DNA of 64,000 nt from Aromatoleum toluvorans (GCF_012910905.1 NZ_WTVN01000001.1:248001-312000), one strand, 5' to 3'. Positions 33,187 through 46,145 are shown, numbered from the stretch's first letter. Numbers and translations: made by a program. The notes: generated from the letters alone by a model not told the origin.

Positions 33187-34158
33187 TCAGCGCGGAGTCG
33201 TCCGATGCACCCTTACCTGTCGCGCCTTTTCGGCCGTTCGCGCCGAAACCTGGCGCTGCGGGCGCGGCAGTCCCGCAAGCTCGCATACGTCTTCCTCCGG
33301 CATTTCCATCCACATGCCGCGCTTGAGCCGCGACGACAGCGTCACCGGGCCGTAGCGAACGCGCATCAGGCGGCTGACAGTGAGGCCCACGGCCTCGAAC
33401 ATGCGCCGCACCTCGCGGTTGCGTCCTTCGGAAAGCGTAACCTTGTACCAGTGGTTAATCCCTTCGCCGCCCTGGTCGGTGAGGGTCGTGAAGCGCGCCA
33501 GACCGTCCTCGAGCTGGATGCCGGTCTTGAGCGACTCGATCTGCTCTTCGGTCAGTTCACCGAGGAGACGGACCGCGTACTCGCGTTCCAGTTCGTAGCG
33601 CGGATGCATGAGACGGTTTGCCAGCGTGCCGTCGTTGGTGAAGAGCAACAGCCCCGAGGTGTTGAAGTCGAGCCGGCCGACGGCGATCCAGCGCCCCTTG
33701 CGCAGGAGCGGCAGACGCTCGAAGACGGTCGGACGCCCGTCGGGGTCCTCACGCGACACGATTTCGCCTTCCGGCTTGTGATAGATCAGCACGCGCGGCG
33801 TGCGCGTCGCGAACTTCAGCGGCACGAGCTTGCCATTCACCTTCACGCGATCGCCGGGACCGATCTTCTGCCCGAGCTCGGCCGGCTCGCCGTTCACCGA
33901 TATCCGGCCCGCGACGACCCATTCCTCGATCTCGCGGCGCGACCCGACGCCGAGCTGCGCGAGGACCTTCTGCAGGCGCTCCGGCTCGATCGTCTCGGCC
34001 GGCGCGCCGCGAGCGGGGGCGGCGGCCCGGACACGCACGGGCGAACGCTCGCCCCGCGACTCGGCGGACGCACCCGCGTCATCCGGCGCCCGCGGAGCCG
34101 ACGTACGCGGCCGAGCGGGTGCGAAGTCGGCACCGGCGGGTTCAGTTTTCTTCTTCAT
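33187..34158 (-). CDS. rluB: 23S rRNA pseudouridine synthase, RluB type
   Basis: A 323-residue protein. It has an S4 RNA-binding domain ([22 protein letters not shown]) near residues 58-105, then the RsuA/RluB catalytic domain with the Asp in [13 protein letters not shown] and the [18 protein letters not shown] block. The N-terminal 55 residues are Arg/Ala/Pro-rich and disordered. I chose ATG 34158, overlapping scpB by 17 bases; a TTG at 34200 with AAGGA upstream is an alternative. RluB modifies U2605 of 23S rRNA in E. coli; the exact target here is by homology. Confidence 0.9.
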   Translation of the reverse strand: MKKKTEPAGADFAPARPRTSAPRAPDDAGASAESRGERSPVRVRAAAPARGAPAETIEPERLQKVLAQLGVGSRREIEEWVVAGRISVNGEPAELGQKIGPGDRVKVNGKLVPLKFATRTPRVLIYHKPEGEIVSREDPDGRPTVFERLPLLRKGRWIAVGRLDFNTSGLLLFTNDGTLANRLMHPRYELEREYAVRLLGELTEEQIESLKTGIQLEDGLARFTTLTDQGGEGINHWYKVTLSEGRNREVRRMFEAVGLTVSRLMRVRYGPVTLSSRLKRGMWMEMPEEDVCELAGLPRPQRQVSARTAEKARQVRVHRTTPR

Positions 34159-34735
34159 TGGCGGCCGGAGCGGCCGCTTCGATTTCTTTGGTGTCGACAA
34201 GGTCCATGATCCTTTCGATTTCGGTTAGCGCGGGCAATTCGGTCAGGCTTCGCAGACCGAGGTCGTCGAGAAAACGCCGCGTGGTCGCGAACAATGCGGG
34301 ACGACCCGGGGTGTCGCGGTGGCCGACGATGTCGACCCAGCCTCGCGACTCGAGCGTCTTCAGCACATTCGGCGACACGGCGACGCCCCGGATGTCTTCG
34401 ATGTCGCCGCGCGTGACAGGCTGACGATAGGCGATGATGGCCAACGTTTCCAGCACCGCGCGCGAGTATTTCGGCGGCCGCTCTTCCTTGAGGCGGTCGA
34501 GGAATATCTGGTATTCGGGCCGCGTCTGGAAGCGCCAGCCGGACGCCAGCTGAACCAGCTCCACTCCCCGGCCGGCCCATTCGGCGCGCAGTTCGTCGAG
34601 CAGGCGGCGTACGAGGTCCGGACCGGGGTCCGGGTCGAAGAGGCGCCGCAGGTCGGAAACCTGCAAGGGGGCCGACGCGGCCAGCAGGGCAACCTCCATC
34701 ACGCGCTTGAAATCGTCAGGCGTCGTTGGCTGCAT
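34142..34735 (-). CDS. scpB: Segregation and condensation protein B
   Basis: A 197-residue winged-helix protein of the SMC-ScpAB condensin complex. The family core reads [21 protein letters not shown], followed by [28 protein letters not shown]. It overlaps the end of scpA by 20 bases and the start of rluB, consistent with one operon. ATG 34735 is preferred over a TTG two codons upstream. Confidence 0.94.
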   Translation of the reverse strand: MQPTTPDDFKRVMEVALLAASAPLQVSDLRRLFDPDPGPDLVRRLLDELRAEWAGRGVELVQLASGWRFQTRPEYQIFLDRLKEERPPKYSRAVLETLAIIAYRQPVTRGDIEDIRGVAVSPNVLKTLESRGWVDIVGHRDTPGRPALFATTRRFLDDLGLRSLTELPALTEIERIMDLVDTKEIEAAAPAANEEEN

Positions 34736-35546
34736 CGGCAAGTTTCACGTAAATCGGCGCAAAGGGTTCGTTCTGGGCGACCTGCACGAGCTTTTCCTTG
34801 ACCAGTTCGAGCACGGCGAGAAAGCTCACGACGAGGCTTGCGGCCCCGCGTGCGGGTTCGAACAGGGTATCGAACACGACGAAGTCGCCATCGCCCAGTT
34901 TGCGCAGGATCGCCGTCATGTGCTCGCGCACCGACAGTTCCTCGCGCCGCACCTGATGATGTTGCGTGAGGCGCGCCTTCTTCATGATCTTGAGCCAGGC
35001 GAGTTGCAGGTCGTGCAGACTCACTTCCGGCTGCCGCTCCACGATCTTCTCGGCGACGAAGATGCTGACCCATTCGTGATCACGCTCGACGCGCGGCAGC
35101 GCATCGATCCGCGCGGCCGCCATCTTCATCTGTTCGTACTCGAGCAGGCGGCGCACGAGTTCGGCACGCGGGTCGAGCGATTCGTCCCCGCTCTCGCGGG
35201 GCGGACGCGGCAGCAGCATGCGCGACTTGATTTCCAGCAGCGTCGCGGCCATCAGCAGGTAGTCCGCAGCGAGCTCGAGATTGTGCCGGCGCATGGCCTC
35301 GACATACCCGAGGTACTGCGCGGTGAGCGGCGCCATCGGGATGTCGAGGACGTTCAGGTTCGCCTTGCGGATCAGGTAGAGCAGCAGGTCGAGCGGCCCC
35401 TCGAAGGCTTCCAGGAAGACTTCGAGCGCATCGGGCGGGATGTAGAGATCCTTGGGCAGCTCGAGCAGCGGCTCGCCGTAGAGACGAGCGACCGCTTCCA
35501 CCTGGGCAGACGTCTCGGCCGGAGCCAGATCGAGCGGCATGTTCAT
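34716..35546 (-). CDS. scpA: Segregation and condensation protein A
   Basis: A 276-residue kleisin that bridges the SMC dimer. The N-terminal domain has [23 protein letters not shown] (about residues 48-70) and [18 protein letters not shown]; the C-terminal winged helix contains [17 protein letters not shown]. It follows trpS by 36 bases on the minus strand. Confidence 0.94.
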   Translation of the reverse strand: MNMPLDLAPAETSAQVEAVARLYGEPLLELPKDLYIPPDALEVFLEAFEGPLDLLLYLIRKANLNVLDIPMAPLTAQYLGYVEAMRRHNLELAADYLLMAATLLEIKSRMLLPRPPRESGDESLDPRAELVRRLLEYEQMKMAAARIDALPRVERDHEWVSIFVAEKIVERQPEVSLHDLQLAWLKIMKKARLTQHHQVRREELSVREHMTAILRKLGDGDFVVFDTLFEPARGAASLVVSFLAVLELVKEKLVQVAQNEPFAPIYVKLADAANDA

Positions 35547-35582
35547 CGCGCAAGCATCCCCGCCGCCCGTGGGCGACCTTCC

Positions 35583-36785
35583 TCAGCGATACGAAAGGCC
35601 CATCGCCTCGCGCACGTCGCGCATCGTCTCGCGCGCGAGCACTCTCGCCCGGTCGTCGCCTTCGGCGACGATGCGGCGCAACAGCGTCGGGTCTTCCTCG
35701 TAGGGCTTCGCGCGTTCGCACATGACGGCCTGCTCCGCCAGCACGCCGTCGATCACCGGCTGCTTGCACTCGAGGCATCCGATGCCCGCGCTGCGGCAGC
35801 CTTCCTGCACCCACTTGCGCGTGCTTTCGTCGGAGTAGATCTGATGGAACTGCCAAACCGGACATTTTTCCGGATCGCCCGGATCGCTGCGGCGCACGCG
35901 TGCCGGGTCGGTCTGCATCGTGCGGATCTTCTTCACGACGCTGTCCTTGTCCTCGCGCAGGAACACGGTGTTGCCGTAGCTCTTCGACATCTTCTGCCCG
36001 TCCAGTCCGGGCATGCGGGCCGCCTCGGTGAGGAGCGCGCCCGGCTCGACGAGGATCATCTTGCCGCTGCCTTCGAGGTAGCCGTGGAGACGCTCGAGAT
36101 CGACATGGCTGACGCTCTTTGCCTCGTTCAGCATCGTCCGCGCCTGCTCCAGCGCGGCACCGTCACCGTCCTGCTGGAAGCGCTTGCGCAGTTCCTCGAA
36201 CAGTTTGCCGTTCTTTCCGCCGAGCTTCTTCACGGCCTCCCGCGCCTTGTCCTCGAAGCCCGGTTCGCGCCCGAACATGTGGTTGAAGCGGCGCGCCGCT
36301 TCACGCGTGAATTCGACGTGCGGCACCTGGTCCTCGCCGACCGGCACCTTGTCGGCGCGATAGAGCAGGATGTCCGCCGACATCAGCAGCGGATAGCCGA
36401 GAAAGCCGTAGGTCGCGAGATCCTTGTGTGCGAGCTTGAGCTGCTGGTCCTTGTAGGTCGGCACCCGCTCGAGCCAGCCAACCGGCGTGATCATCGACAG
36501 CAGGAGGTGCAGCTCGGCATGCTCGGGCACCCGCGACTGGATGAAGATCGTGGCTTTCTCGGGATCGACCCCCGCCGCGAGCCAGTCGATGAGCATGTCC
36601 CAGACGCTGTCGGCAATGACTTCCGGGCTGTCGTAGGCCGTGGTGAGGGCGTGCCAGTCGGCCACGAAGAACAGGCAGGGATAGCTCTCCTGCAGCTTGA
36701 CCCAGTTCTTGAGCACGCCGTGGTAATGGCCGAGGTGGAGTCGCCCGGTCGGGCGCATGCCTGAGAGAACGCGTTCTGCGTACAT
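35583..36785 (-). CDS. trpS: Tryptophanyl-tRNA synthetase
   Basis: A 400-residue class I synthetase. The HIGH-type motif is RPTGRLHLGHYHG near residues 11-23 and KMSKS is intact in DGQKMSKSYGNT. It belongs to the longer TrpRS type of beta- and some gammaproteobacteria (E. coli has 334 residues). ATG 36785 lies three bases after the upstream site-2 protease stop, so the two are coupled. Confidence 0.96.
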   Translation of the reverse strand: MYAERVLSGMRPTGRLHLGHYHGVLKNWVKLQESYPCLFFVADWHALTTAYDSPEVIADSVWDMLIDWLAAGVDPEKATIFIQSRVPEHAELHLLLSMITPVGWLERVPTYKDQQLKLAHKDLATYGFLGYPLLMSADILLYRADKVPVGEDQVPHVEFTREAARRFNHMFGREPGFEDKAREAVKKLGGKNGKLFEELRKRFQQDGDGAALEQARTMLNEAKSVSHVDLERLHGYLEGSGKMILVEPGALLTEAARMPGLDGQKMSKSYGNTVFLREDKDSVVKKIRTMQTDPARVRRSDPGDPEKCPVWQFHQIYSDESTRKWVQEGCRSAGIGCLECKQPVIDGVLAEQAVMCERAKPYEEDPTLLRRIVAEGDDRARVLARETMRDVREAMGLSYR

Positions 36786-36787
36786 GA

Positions 36788-37447
36788 TTAGAACCCGAAA
36801 AGCATCGCGAGGAAGATCTGGAAGATAGCCATCAGGGGCCACAGGATGTAGCCGAGGATGCCGGTGAAAAGGAGCACGAGAAGAATCGGGAAGCCGTAGG
36901 GCTCGATGCGTGCGAATTTCCACGCCAGCCGATGCGGCAGCAGACTGACGACGATGCGGCCGCCGTCGAGCGGCGGGATGGGAAGCAGGTTGAGGAGCAT
37001 CAGCACGGAGTTGATCTGGATGCCCGCCATGCCCATCTCGCGCATCGGCACGGCGTACAGTCCGCCCGGACTGGACATCCCCAGCTTGAGGAGCAGTGCC
37101 CAGCCCAGCGCCATCAGGAAATTCATGAACGGCCCGGCGGCGGCCACCCACAGCATGTCCGCCTTCGGCCTGCGCAAGCGGCTGAAATTCACCGGAACGG
37201 GTTTCGCCCACCCGAACAGCACTCCGCCGCCGCCGAACAGCGAGCTGATGGCGAGAATGGCCCCGGGCACGAGAATGGTCCCCACCGGATCGATGTGCTT
37301 GAAGGGGTTGAGCGTGATGCGCCCCTCCTGCTCCGCGGTCGGGTCGCCGAAATGCCGCGCCACATAGCCGTGCGCCGCCTCGTGCAGCGTGATGGCCAGC
37401 AGCACCGGCAGGGCCCAGATAGCGAGGGTGGCGATCAGCGAATCCAT
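36788..37447 (-). CDS. Site-2 protease family (M50) membrane protein
   Basis: A 219-residue integral membrane protein. The zinc site HEAAH (residues 22-26) is in the first span and the second metal motif PPLDGGRI in a later span, the standard S2P layout. This compact family without PDZ or CBS domains is widely found beside trpS and a YrdC-type gene in betaproteobacteria; its substrate is not known. Confidence 0.9.
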   Translation of the reverse strand: MDSLIATLAIWALPVLLAITLHEAAHGYVARHFGDPTAEQEGRITLNPFKHIDPVGTILVPGAILAISSLFGGGGVLFGWAKPVPVNFSRLRRPKADMLWVAAAGPFMNFLMALGWALLLKLGMSSPGGLYAVPMREMGMAGIQINSVLMLLNLLPIPPLDGGRIVVSLLPHRLAWKFARIEPYGFPILLVLLFTGILGYILWPLMAIFQIFLAMLFGF

Positions 37448-37521
37448 GAACTTCGGCGGATAAAACGTAATATTCTAGCAGAGCCGGCAAGTCCCCTCCG
37501 GCCCGCGGCAAGCCTGCCGCG

Positions 37522-38154
37522 CTAGTCGTTCTCCAAGCCGAACGGCGCCAGGTCGCCCCGGCCGGCGCGCACCAGCACCGGCGCACCCGATGTCAGGTCT
37601 ATGACCGTCGTGGCCTCGGGGCCGCAATAGCCGGCCTCGATGACCAGTTCGACCTGCTTCTCGAGGCGCTCGCGGATCTCCTCCGGGTCGGTCAGGGGCA
37701 GGTCCTCGTCCGGAAGCAGGAGCGTGGACGTGAGGATGGGTTCATCGAGTTCCTGCAGCAGCGCAGCCACGACGGCATGCTCGGGAATGCGCAGGCCGAT
37801 GGTCTTGCGCTTCGGGTGCAACACCCGCCGGGGGAGTTCCTTCGTACCCTCCAGGATGAAGGTATAGGGTCCCGGCGTCACGGCCTTCAAGAGGCGGTAT
37901 TGCGCGTTATCGACACGCGCATAGGTGGCGATCTCGGAGAGGTCGCGGCACATCAGCGTGAAGTGGTGGCGCTCGTCGACTGCGCGAATCCGGCGGATGC
38001 GCTGCAGCAGATCTGAATCGCCGGTGACGCCGCCGAGGGCGTAGGCGGAATCGGTCGGGAACGCGACGAGCCCGCCGGCACGCATGATCTCCGCTGCCTG
38101 ACGGATGAGGCGCGGCTGCGGAAGCTCGGGGTGAAGCGAGAAGAACTGGGCCAT
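37522..38154 (-). CDS. YciO/Sua5-YrdC family protein
   Basis: A 210-residue protein of the L-threonylcarbamoyladenylate synthase superfamily: FPTDSAYALGG, the nucleotide-binding KRKTIGLRIPEH and TSTLLLPDEDLPLT. The TDSAYALG form and the short length point to the YciO subgroup rather than true TsaC/Sua5, so tRNA t6A synthesis is not assured. Start ATG 38154; the upstream PHP gene ends 20 bases before. Confidence 0.88.
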   Translation of the reverse strand: MAQFFSLHPELPQPRLIRQAAEIMRAGGLVAFPTDSAYALGGVTGDSDLLQRIRRIRAVDERHHFTLMCRDLSEIATYARVDNAQYRLLKAVTPGPYTFILEGTKELPRRVLHPKRKTIGLRIPEHAVVAALLQELDEPILTSTLLLPDEDLPLTDPEEIRERLEKQVELVIEAGYCGPEATTVIDLTSGAPVLVRAGRGDLAPFGLEND

Positions 38155-38173
38155 GAATGCCTTCTTGTCCTGG

Positions 38174-39040
38174 TCAGGGGTGCATGTCCGCGAGCGGCGC
38201 AGCTTCGGTGAGCCGCGACCACACGGGGACGAGATCGGGCGGCAACGGCTCGCAATGCCCCAGATCGACGGGGCTTTCGTCGCTGCCGTGAAAATCGGAC
38301 GCGCGCGAGGCGAGCAGCCCCCGGCGTCGCGCGATACTGGCGAAGCGCAGGACTTCAGGCGGCGCACGCGCGCCCGACACGACTTCAAGCGCCTCGCCGC
38401 CGCAGGCGACGAAACGGTCGAAAAGCGCATCCATGTCGTGCGCGGAGAGGCGGTAGCGGCCCGGATGGGCGATCACCGCGATACCCCCTGCCCCGCGGAT
38501 CCAGCTCACCGCATCCTCGAGCCGCGCCCAGGCATGAGGAACGAATCCGGGTTTGCCGCGGGCAAGATAGTAACGGAACACGGTCGCGACATCCGGCATC
38601 AGTCCGCTTGCGACGAGATGCCGGGCGAAATGCGCACGGCCGACGAGCGCGGGATTGTGCGCGAAACGACGCGCCCCTTCGAGCACGCCGTGGATGCCGA
38701 CCGCATCGAGTGCATCGCTCATCGCCTGCGCACGCTGCTCGCGTCCGCTGCGCACCTGCATCAGGCCCTGGCGCAACTGCGGATTGCGGTGATCGATCCC
38801 CAGCCCGACGATATGGATCGTCTCCTCGCGGAAGGTCACCGAGATCTCGACTCCCGGCACGAACCGCAGGCCGCACTCGGCTGCCGTCGCCGCGGCCTCG
38901 TCGAGGCCGCCGACTTCGTCGTGGTCGGTGAGCGCGAGGAGCTCCACCCCGTTGGCAGCCGCACGCCGCACCACCTCGGCAGGCGTCAGCCAGCCGTCGG
39001 AGACGGTCGAGTGGCAGTGAAGATCGGCGTTCAATGACAT
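38174..39040 (-). CDS. PHP-domain phosphoesterase (RNase AM/YciV type)
   Basis: A 288-residue metal-dependent phosphoesterase. All PHP motifs are seen: [11 protein letters not shown] (residues 6-16), LTDHDE, PGVEIS, IAHPGRY and ASDFHG. Close relatives act as 3',5'-nucleotide bisphosphate phosphatase and as a 5'-3' exoribonuclease that trims 5S/23S rRNA (YciV, RNase AM). It is first of the minus-strand group and divergent from the glycine riboswitch and gcvT. Confidence 0.9.
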   Translation of the reverse strand: MSLNADLHCHSTVSDGWLTPAEVVRRAAANGVELLALTDHDEVGGLDEAAATAAECGLRFVPGVEISVTFREETIHIVGLGIDHRNPQLRQGLMQVRSGREQRAQAMSDALDAVGIHGVLEGARRFAHNPALVGRAHFARHLVASGLMPDVATVFRYYLARGKPGFVPHAWARLEDAVSWIRGAGGIAVIAHPGRYRLSAHDMDALFDRFVACGGEALEVVSGARAPPEVLRFASIARRRGLLASRASDFHGSDESPVDLGHCEPLPPDLVPVWSRLTEAAPLADMHP

Positions 39041-39165
39041 TGTCGGGGGTGCCTGCAGCTGCGATCCCGCCAGGAACCGGGATCCATGTATTCTTCATTC
39101 ATGATAGCAAACGGCAAGCCCGGCCCGACCGTTGCCAGGCCCGCCCCTTGGTGCTATCGTCCGCC

Positions 39166-39360
39166 CGTCGCGCGGGAGAGCACTCTCCCGGAGAGTCGCC
39201 GAAGGCGCAACCCCCCGGAATCGCTCAGGCAAAAGGACCGCCGACGGAATACGAATCTGGAGAGCGATGCGGGCACGCAACCGATGGTGCGTCTGCCAGC
39301 GCATCCACCGAAGGGGCACCGGCTTCGGCCGAAAACTCTCAGGTACAAGGGACAGACGGG
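39166..39360 (+). promoter_or_regulatory. Tandem glycine riboswitch
   Basis: Two consecutive glycine aptamers. The first has CGGGAGAG, GCCGAAGGCGCAA and CTCAGGCAAAAGGACCG (to about 39242). The second has CTGGAGAG, CACCGAAGGGGCACCGG and CTCTCAGGTACAAGGGACAG (about 39257-39360). These are the conserved blocks of the gcvT RNA motif. It lies about 80 bases upstream of gcvT and should switch on the glycine cleavage operon when glycine is high, as is usual upstream of gcv genes. Confidence 0.93.
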
Positions 39361-39392
39361 GCAGGGCTCTGTGTTCGGGAGCCCGCCCCGTC
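39355..39392 (+). promoter_or_regulatory. Long hairpin after the second aptamer (possible expression platform)
   Basis: GACGGGGC (39355-39362), bulged A, GGGCTC (39364-39369), 9-base loop, GAGCCC (39379-39384), GCCCCGTC (39385-39392): a 14-bp stem with one bulge. Its base overlaps the 3' strand of the second aptamer's closing helix by about two bases. No T-run follows. Confidence 0.7.
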
Positions 39393-39442
39393 ACGCTTCT
39401 GCTGCATCGACAACCGATCGCGTATTCCTCCAGGAGCCGTCC

Positions 39443-40525
39443 GTGCCCAAGCAAACCCCTCTTCACGCAGCTCACGTCGCGGCAGGCGCCCGCATGGTCG
39501 ACTTTGCCGGCTGGGACATGCCGGTCAACTACGGTTCGCAGATCGAGGAACACCATGCCGTGCGCCACGACGCCGGCATGTTCGACGTCTCGCACATGCT
39601 TGCCCTCGACCTCGACGGCCCTGACGCAACGACCTGGCTGCGCGGACTGCTCGCGAACGATGTCGCCAAGCTGAAGGAGCCCGGCAAGGCGCTTTACAGC
39701 TGCATGCTCAACCCCGAAGGCGGCGTCATCGACGACCTGATCGTCTACTACTTCTCGCCGGCCTCCTTCCGCATCGTCGTCAACGCCGGTACCGCGGACA
39801 AGGACGTCGCGTGGATGCGCCAGCGCATCGCCGCCACCGGCGCGAATGTCACCCTGAACAGCCGCCGCGACCTTGCGATGATCGCGGTGCAAGGCCCCAA
39901 CGCGCGCGCGAAGACCTGGCAGGCGTTGCCGCAAACGCGTGCGGCGAGCGAAGGGCTGAAGATCTTCGCCGCTGCCGCGGTGGGTGATTTGCTGGTCGCG
40001 CGTACCGGCTACACCGGTGAAGACGGCTTCGAACTCACGCTGCCGGCCGCGCAGGCGGAAGCCGTGTGGAACGCCCTCGCGGCGGCCGGCGTGAAGCCCT
40101 GCGGCCTCGGCGCCCGCGACACGCTGCGACTCGAGGCCGGCATGAATCTGTATGACCAGGACATGGACGACGAGGTGTCGCCGCTCGACGCCGGACTCGC
40201 CTGGACCGTGGATCTGAGCGACACCGCGCGCGATTTCGTCGGCAAGGAAGCCCTGATCGCGAATCCCGCCACGCGCAGGGTCCTGGGCCTCATCCTCGAG
40301 GACAAGGGCGTACTGCGCTCGCACATGACCGTATTCACCGCTCACGGCGACGGCGAAACCACCAGCGGCAGTTTCTCGCCCTCGCTGGAGAAATCGATCG
40401 CCTTCGCGCGCCTGCCCCTCGCCGTCGCGGCGGGCGCGGCCGTCGAAGTCGATATCCGCGGACGCCGCCTGAAAGCCCGGACGGTCCCGCTGCCCTTCGT
40501 GCGCAATGGCAAGGTGCTCGTCTGA
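39443..40525 (+). CDS. gcvT: Glycine cleavage system aminomethyltransferase (T-protein)
   Basis: A 360-residue folate-dependent enzyme that releases ammonia from the aminomethyl group on H-protein and forms methylene-tetrahydrofolate. Conserved blocks: [31 protein letters not shown] and [13 protein letters not shown]. It starts at GTG 39443 with AGGAG six bases upstream; the frame is open through the riboswitch, but that part is RNA, not protein. First gene of the gcvT-gcvH-gcvP operon. Confidence 0.95.
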   Translation: MPKQTPLHAAHVAAGARMVDFAGWDMPVNYGSQIEEHHAVRHDAGMFDVSHMLALDLDGPDATTWLRGLLANDVAKLKEPGKALYSCMLNPEGGVIDDLIVYYFSPASFRIVVNAGTADKDVAWMRQRIAATGANVTLNSRRDLAMIAVQGPNARAKTWQALPQTRAASEGLKIFAAAAVGDLLVARTGYTGEDGFELTLPAAQAEAVWNALAAAGVKPCGLGARDTLRLEAGMNLYDQDMDDEVSPLDAGLAWTVDLSDTARDFVGKEALIANPATRRVLGLILEDKGVLRSHMTVFTAHGDGETTSGSFSPSLEKSIAFARLPLAVAAGAAVEVDIRGRRLKARTVPLPFVRNGKVLV

Positions 40526-40563
40526 CACGGGCGCCGCGTTCCTTTTCCGATGCTGCACCGCTC

Positions 40564-40580
40564 CCGGGCCGTCGGCCCGG
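40564..40580 (+). other. Hairpin between gcvT and gcvH
   Basis: CCGGGCC, GTC, GGCCCGG forms a 7-bp perfect stem in the 85-base gap between gcvT and gcvH. There is no T-run, so it is probably an RNA-stabilising or processing hairpin rather than a terminator. Confidence 0.55.
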
Positions 40581-40610
40581 TATCCGAACCTCTCACCATT
40601 GGAGACTCCC

Positions 40611-40997
40611 ATGAGCAACATCCCCGCAGACCTCAAGTACACCCAGTCCCACGAGTGGGTCCGCATCGAAGCGGACGGCACGCTGACGCTCGGCGTGACC
40701 GATCACGCGCAGGAAGCGCTGGGCGACGTCGTCTTCCTCGAACTGCCCGAAGCGGGACGGAAGGTCGCCGCCGGCGAGGCCTGCGCGGTGATCGAGTCCG
40801 TGAAGGCGGCGTCCGACATCTATGCGCCGGTTGCGGGTGAAGTGATCGGCTCCAACGAGGCGGCCGTCGACGCCCCCGAATCGGTGAATACCGACGCCTA
40901 CGGGACTTGGCTGTTCAAGATCAAGCCCGACGCCGCAGCCGACCTCGGCAAGCTGCTCGACGCAGCCGGCTACGAAGCCGTCGTCGCCAACGCCTGA
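40611..40997 (+). CDS. gcvH: Glycine cleavage system H protein
   Basis: A 128-residue lipoyl carrier protein that shuttles the aminomethyl group between P-, T- and L-proteins. The lipoylated Lys lies in [14 protein letters not shown] (about residue 66). ATTGGAGA precedes ATG 40611. Full length, second gene of the operon. Confidence 0.96.
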   Translation: MSNIPADLKYTQSHEWVRIEADGTLTLGVTDHAQEALGDVVFLELPEAGRKVAAGEACAVIESVKAASDIYAPVAGEVIGSNEAAVDAPESVNTDAYGTWLFKIKPDAAADLGKLLDAAGYEAVVANA

Positions 40998-41062
40998 TCC
41001 CGCCGCACGCATCTGCTCCCCGGGTCGCCGCGCGGCCCGGTTCTTTCGCCGAGTTTTCCGTC

Positions 41063-43969
<2,907 letters not shown>

Positions 43970-43993
43970 AATCCTGCCGCTTCTTTCCGACGG

Positions 43994-44020
43994 AAGCCAC
44001 GCCCCGGCGTGGCTTTTTTT
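43994..44020 (+). terminator. Terminator of the gcv operon
   Basis: AAGCCACGCC, CC, GGCGTGGCTT then five more T: a 10-bp stem ending in a T-run, 25 bases after the gcvP stop. Confidence 0.93.
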
Positions 44021-44052
44021 CGACCGCCGCCCGACGTCCAGACCACCGCGCC

Positions 44053-45735
44053 ATGTCTCCGCACACTCCAACCCGACCGCATGACCGCAACTGGCTCAGC
44101 CTCCTGCTGGTTGGCCTGGCCATCCTGCTGGTCCTGGGCATGGTGCTCGTGCAGCAGACCCGCCCGGTGCCCATGCACGACCTGAAGCTCGCGGACGGCG
44201 AGCGCCTGAAGTGCGTGTCCTATGCCCCCTACCGCCTGCCGGGCCAGACGCCCTTCGACGAGAAGCTGGTGATCACGCGCGAGCAGATCGCCGCGGACCT
44301 CGCTGCACTGTCGAAGATCACCGAATGCGTGCGCATCTACTCGGTCGACCAGGGCCTCGACCAGGTGCCCGCGGTCGCACGCGAAATCGGCCTCAAGGTC
44401 CTGCTCGGCGCCTGGGTCAATGCCGATCCCAAGCGCAACATGAAGCAGCTCGACCACGCGATCGGGCTCGCCAACGACTACGCGGACGTGGTTCGCGTCC
44501 TGATCGTCGGCAACGAGGTGCTGTTGCGCCGCGAGCGCACCGAGTCGGAAATGCGCGAGCTGATCGAATACGCCCGCGCGCGGGTAAAGGTCCCCGTGAC
44601 CTACGCCGACGTCTGGGAGTTCTGGCTCCAGCACCCGAAGCTCGCCGAGTCGGTCGATTGGGTGACCGTTCACATCCTGCCGTTCTGGGAGGACCACCCC
44701 GTCGCGATCGACCGCGCCGTCGCGCACGTCGCGGACGTGTTCGACGAGGTGCGCGGCCATTTCGACAAGCCGCTGATGATCGGCGAAACCGGCTGGCCCA
44801 GCGCCGGACGCCAGCGCCAGGGCTCGGAGCCCTCGCAGGTCAATCAGGCACGCTATATCCGCGAATTCGTGCATATCGCGCACGAAAAGGGCTGGAACTA
44901 CAACCTCATCGAAGCCATCGACCAGCCGTGGAAGCGCCGCCTCGAAGGCACCGTCGGCGGCTACTGGGGCATGCTCGGCACCGACCTGCAGCCGAAGTTC
45001 CCCCTTGCGGGGCCCGTCACCGAGCGCTCGGGGATGGCCTCGCTGCTCGTCGGCGCGGGTCTCGGCGCCCTGCTGTGCCTGCTGCTCTCGATGGGCACGC
45101 GCAACGGCCCGTTGCGTGCCGCGGCCCTGGGCACGACGGGCGCCGTCGCCGGAATGACTGCTGTCCTCGGCTGGGAACACGCGCAACTTGCCTGGCGCGA
45201 CCCCTTTGAATGGTGGCTGCTCGGCAGCATCGGCACCGTGGGCCTCATCACGGCCTTCGCCGCGTCGCGCTGGTCCGCCACGACGCCGCTCACGAGTGCG
45301 AGCGAAGCGTGGGCCACCCTCCGCGGGGGCCGGCTGCACACGCTCGATGCCGGACAGGCGCTCGGCCTGCTGCGCGGGCTGCTGCTGTTCGCCGCGGCCA
45401 TCGCAGCCCTGCTGCTGTTCGCGGATCCGCGCTACCGCGACTTCCCCGTGTTCCTGTATCTCGTTCCTGCGCTCGTGTTCGGGGTCACTGGATGGTGGGC
45501 GGTGAGCCGGCACGGCGTGGAGGAAAAGACATGCGGCCTCGTGATCGCGGTCTGCGTCATCGGCCGCTGGTTACCGGAGCCCCTCAACCCCCAGGCCATC
45601 GCGTGGCTCGCGACCGGACTCCTCCTTGCCGGTCCGTGCCTGCGCGCCGCCGTGCGCGAGCACCAGCAGCGAAAGCATGGCACCCACGGCGGCGTAGTCG
45701 AAGCTGTAGAGGACGAGACCTGCAATCCCGCATAG
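44053..45735 (+). CDS. GH17-like beta-glucan transferase with membrane tail (NdvC-like)
   Basis: A 560-residue protein with an N-terminal membrane anchor (about residues 15-37), then a glycoside-hydrolase-17-like domain (about 50-320). The acid/base Glu is in VGNEVLL (about 154) and the nucleophile Glu in IGETGWPS (about 244). After that come seven or so hydrophobic spans. Size and layout resemble NdvC of Bradyrhizobium (beta-1,3/1,6-glucan synthesis). Its role is probably transglycosylation or branching of the glucan made by the downstream GT2 protein. Its last 165 bases overlap the convergent minus-strand gene. Confidence 0.8.
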   Translation: MSPHTPTRPHDRNWLSLLLVGLAILLVLGMVLVQQTRPVPMHDLKLADGERLKCVSYAPYRLPGQTPFDEKLVITREQIAADLAALSKITECVRIYSVDQGLDQVPAVAREIGLKVLLGAWVNADPKRNMKQLDHAIGLANDYADVVRVLIVGNEVLLRRERTESEMRELIEYARARVKVPVTYADVWEFWLQHPKLAESVDWVTVHILPFWEDHPVAIDRAVAHVADVFDEVRGHFDKPLMIGETGWPSAGRQRQGSEPSQVNQARYIREFVHIAHEKGWNYNLIEAIDQPWKRRLEGTVGGYWGMLGTDLQPKFPLAGPVTERSGMASLLVGAGLGALLCLLLSMGTRNGPLRAAALGTTGAVAGMTAVLGWEHAQLAWRDPFEWWLLGSIGTVGLITAFAASRWSATTPLTSASEAWATLRGGRLHTLDAGQALGLLRGLLLFAAAIAALLLFADPRYRDFPVFLYLVPALVFGVTGWWAVSRHGVEEKTCGLVIAVCVIGRWLPEPLNPQAIAWLATGLLLAGPCLRAAVREHQQRKHGTHGGVVEAVEDETCNPA

Positions 45736-46002
45736 CCATCCGCCCCAGGCGAGCGGCTGCCGGCGCGACACGAACGCGACCACCCCCAGGATGAGGCTCA
45801 GCCACCCGAGGCGCTGCTGGATAAAAGCCTGCACGAGCGTCCATTTCACCAGGCACCAGCCCGTCAGCCCATCCGCGAGGTGCGGCGAACAGTCGGCCGG
45901 GAACACGCCCGCCTCGAGTACCGCATAGCGCAGCAAAAGGACCGCAACCAGCACGATCGAGCTCACCCCCGCCAGTCGCGCGACCACGCCGCGCCGCTGC
46001 AT
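45571..46002 (-). CDS. Small membrane protein in the beta-glucan locus
   Basis: A 143-residue protein with about four hydrophobic spans (residues 11-30, 52-76, 86-101, 104-118) and a conserved-looking Cys-containing loop FPADCSPHLADGLTGWCLVKW. It is convergent with and overlaps the NdvC-like gene by 165 bases, both C-termini being read from the same DNA. ATG 46002 is used; a GTG at 46020 with AAGGA six bases upstream may be the true start (149 residues). No function known; its position between the two glucan genes suggests a link. Confidence 0.62.
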   Translation of the reverse strand: MQRRGVVARLAGVSSIVLVAVLLLRYAVLEAGVFPADCSPHLADGLTGWCLVKWTLVQAFIQQRLGWLSLILGVVAFVSRRQPLAWGGWLCGIAGLVLYSFDYAAVGAMLSLLVLAHGGAQARTGKEESGREPRDGLGVEGLR

Positions 46003-46145
46003 TTCTTTTCCCGACAACACCTTAATTCCTTGCGATTCGCCAAGCCCGGAACGGGCCAGCACCGTGTTGCAAATTAAACCCACAATCCCTTTGCTAAGCA
46101 GCAGAAAAAGCGCATACACTCCGCGGCCATCGGCTGTACGGTCCC

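Noticed and set aside
34707-36764. Long + strand frame opposite scpA and trpS
   Set aside because: Both minus-strand genes have intact signature motifs; the + frame has none and crosses two genes.
39086-39442. N-terminal extension of gcvT through the riboswitch
   Set aside because: The open frame is due to high GC; the aptamer sequence is RNA and GTG 39443 has a proper ribosome site and the family's normal N-terminus.
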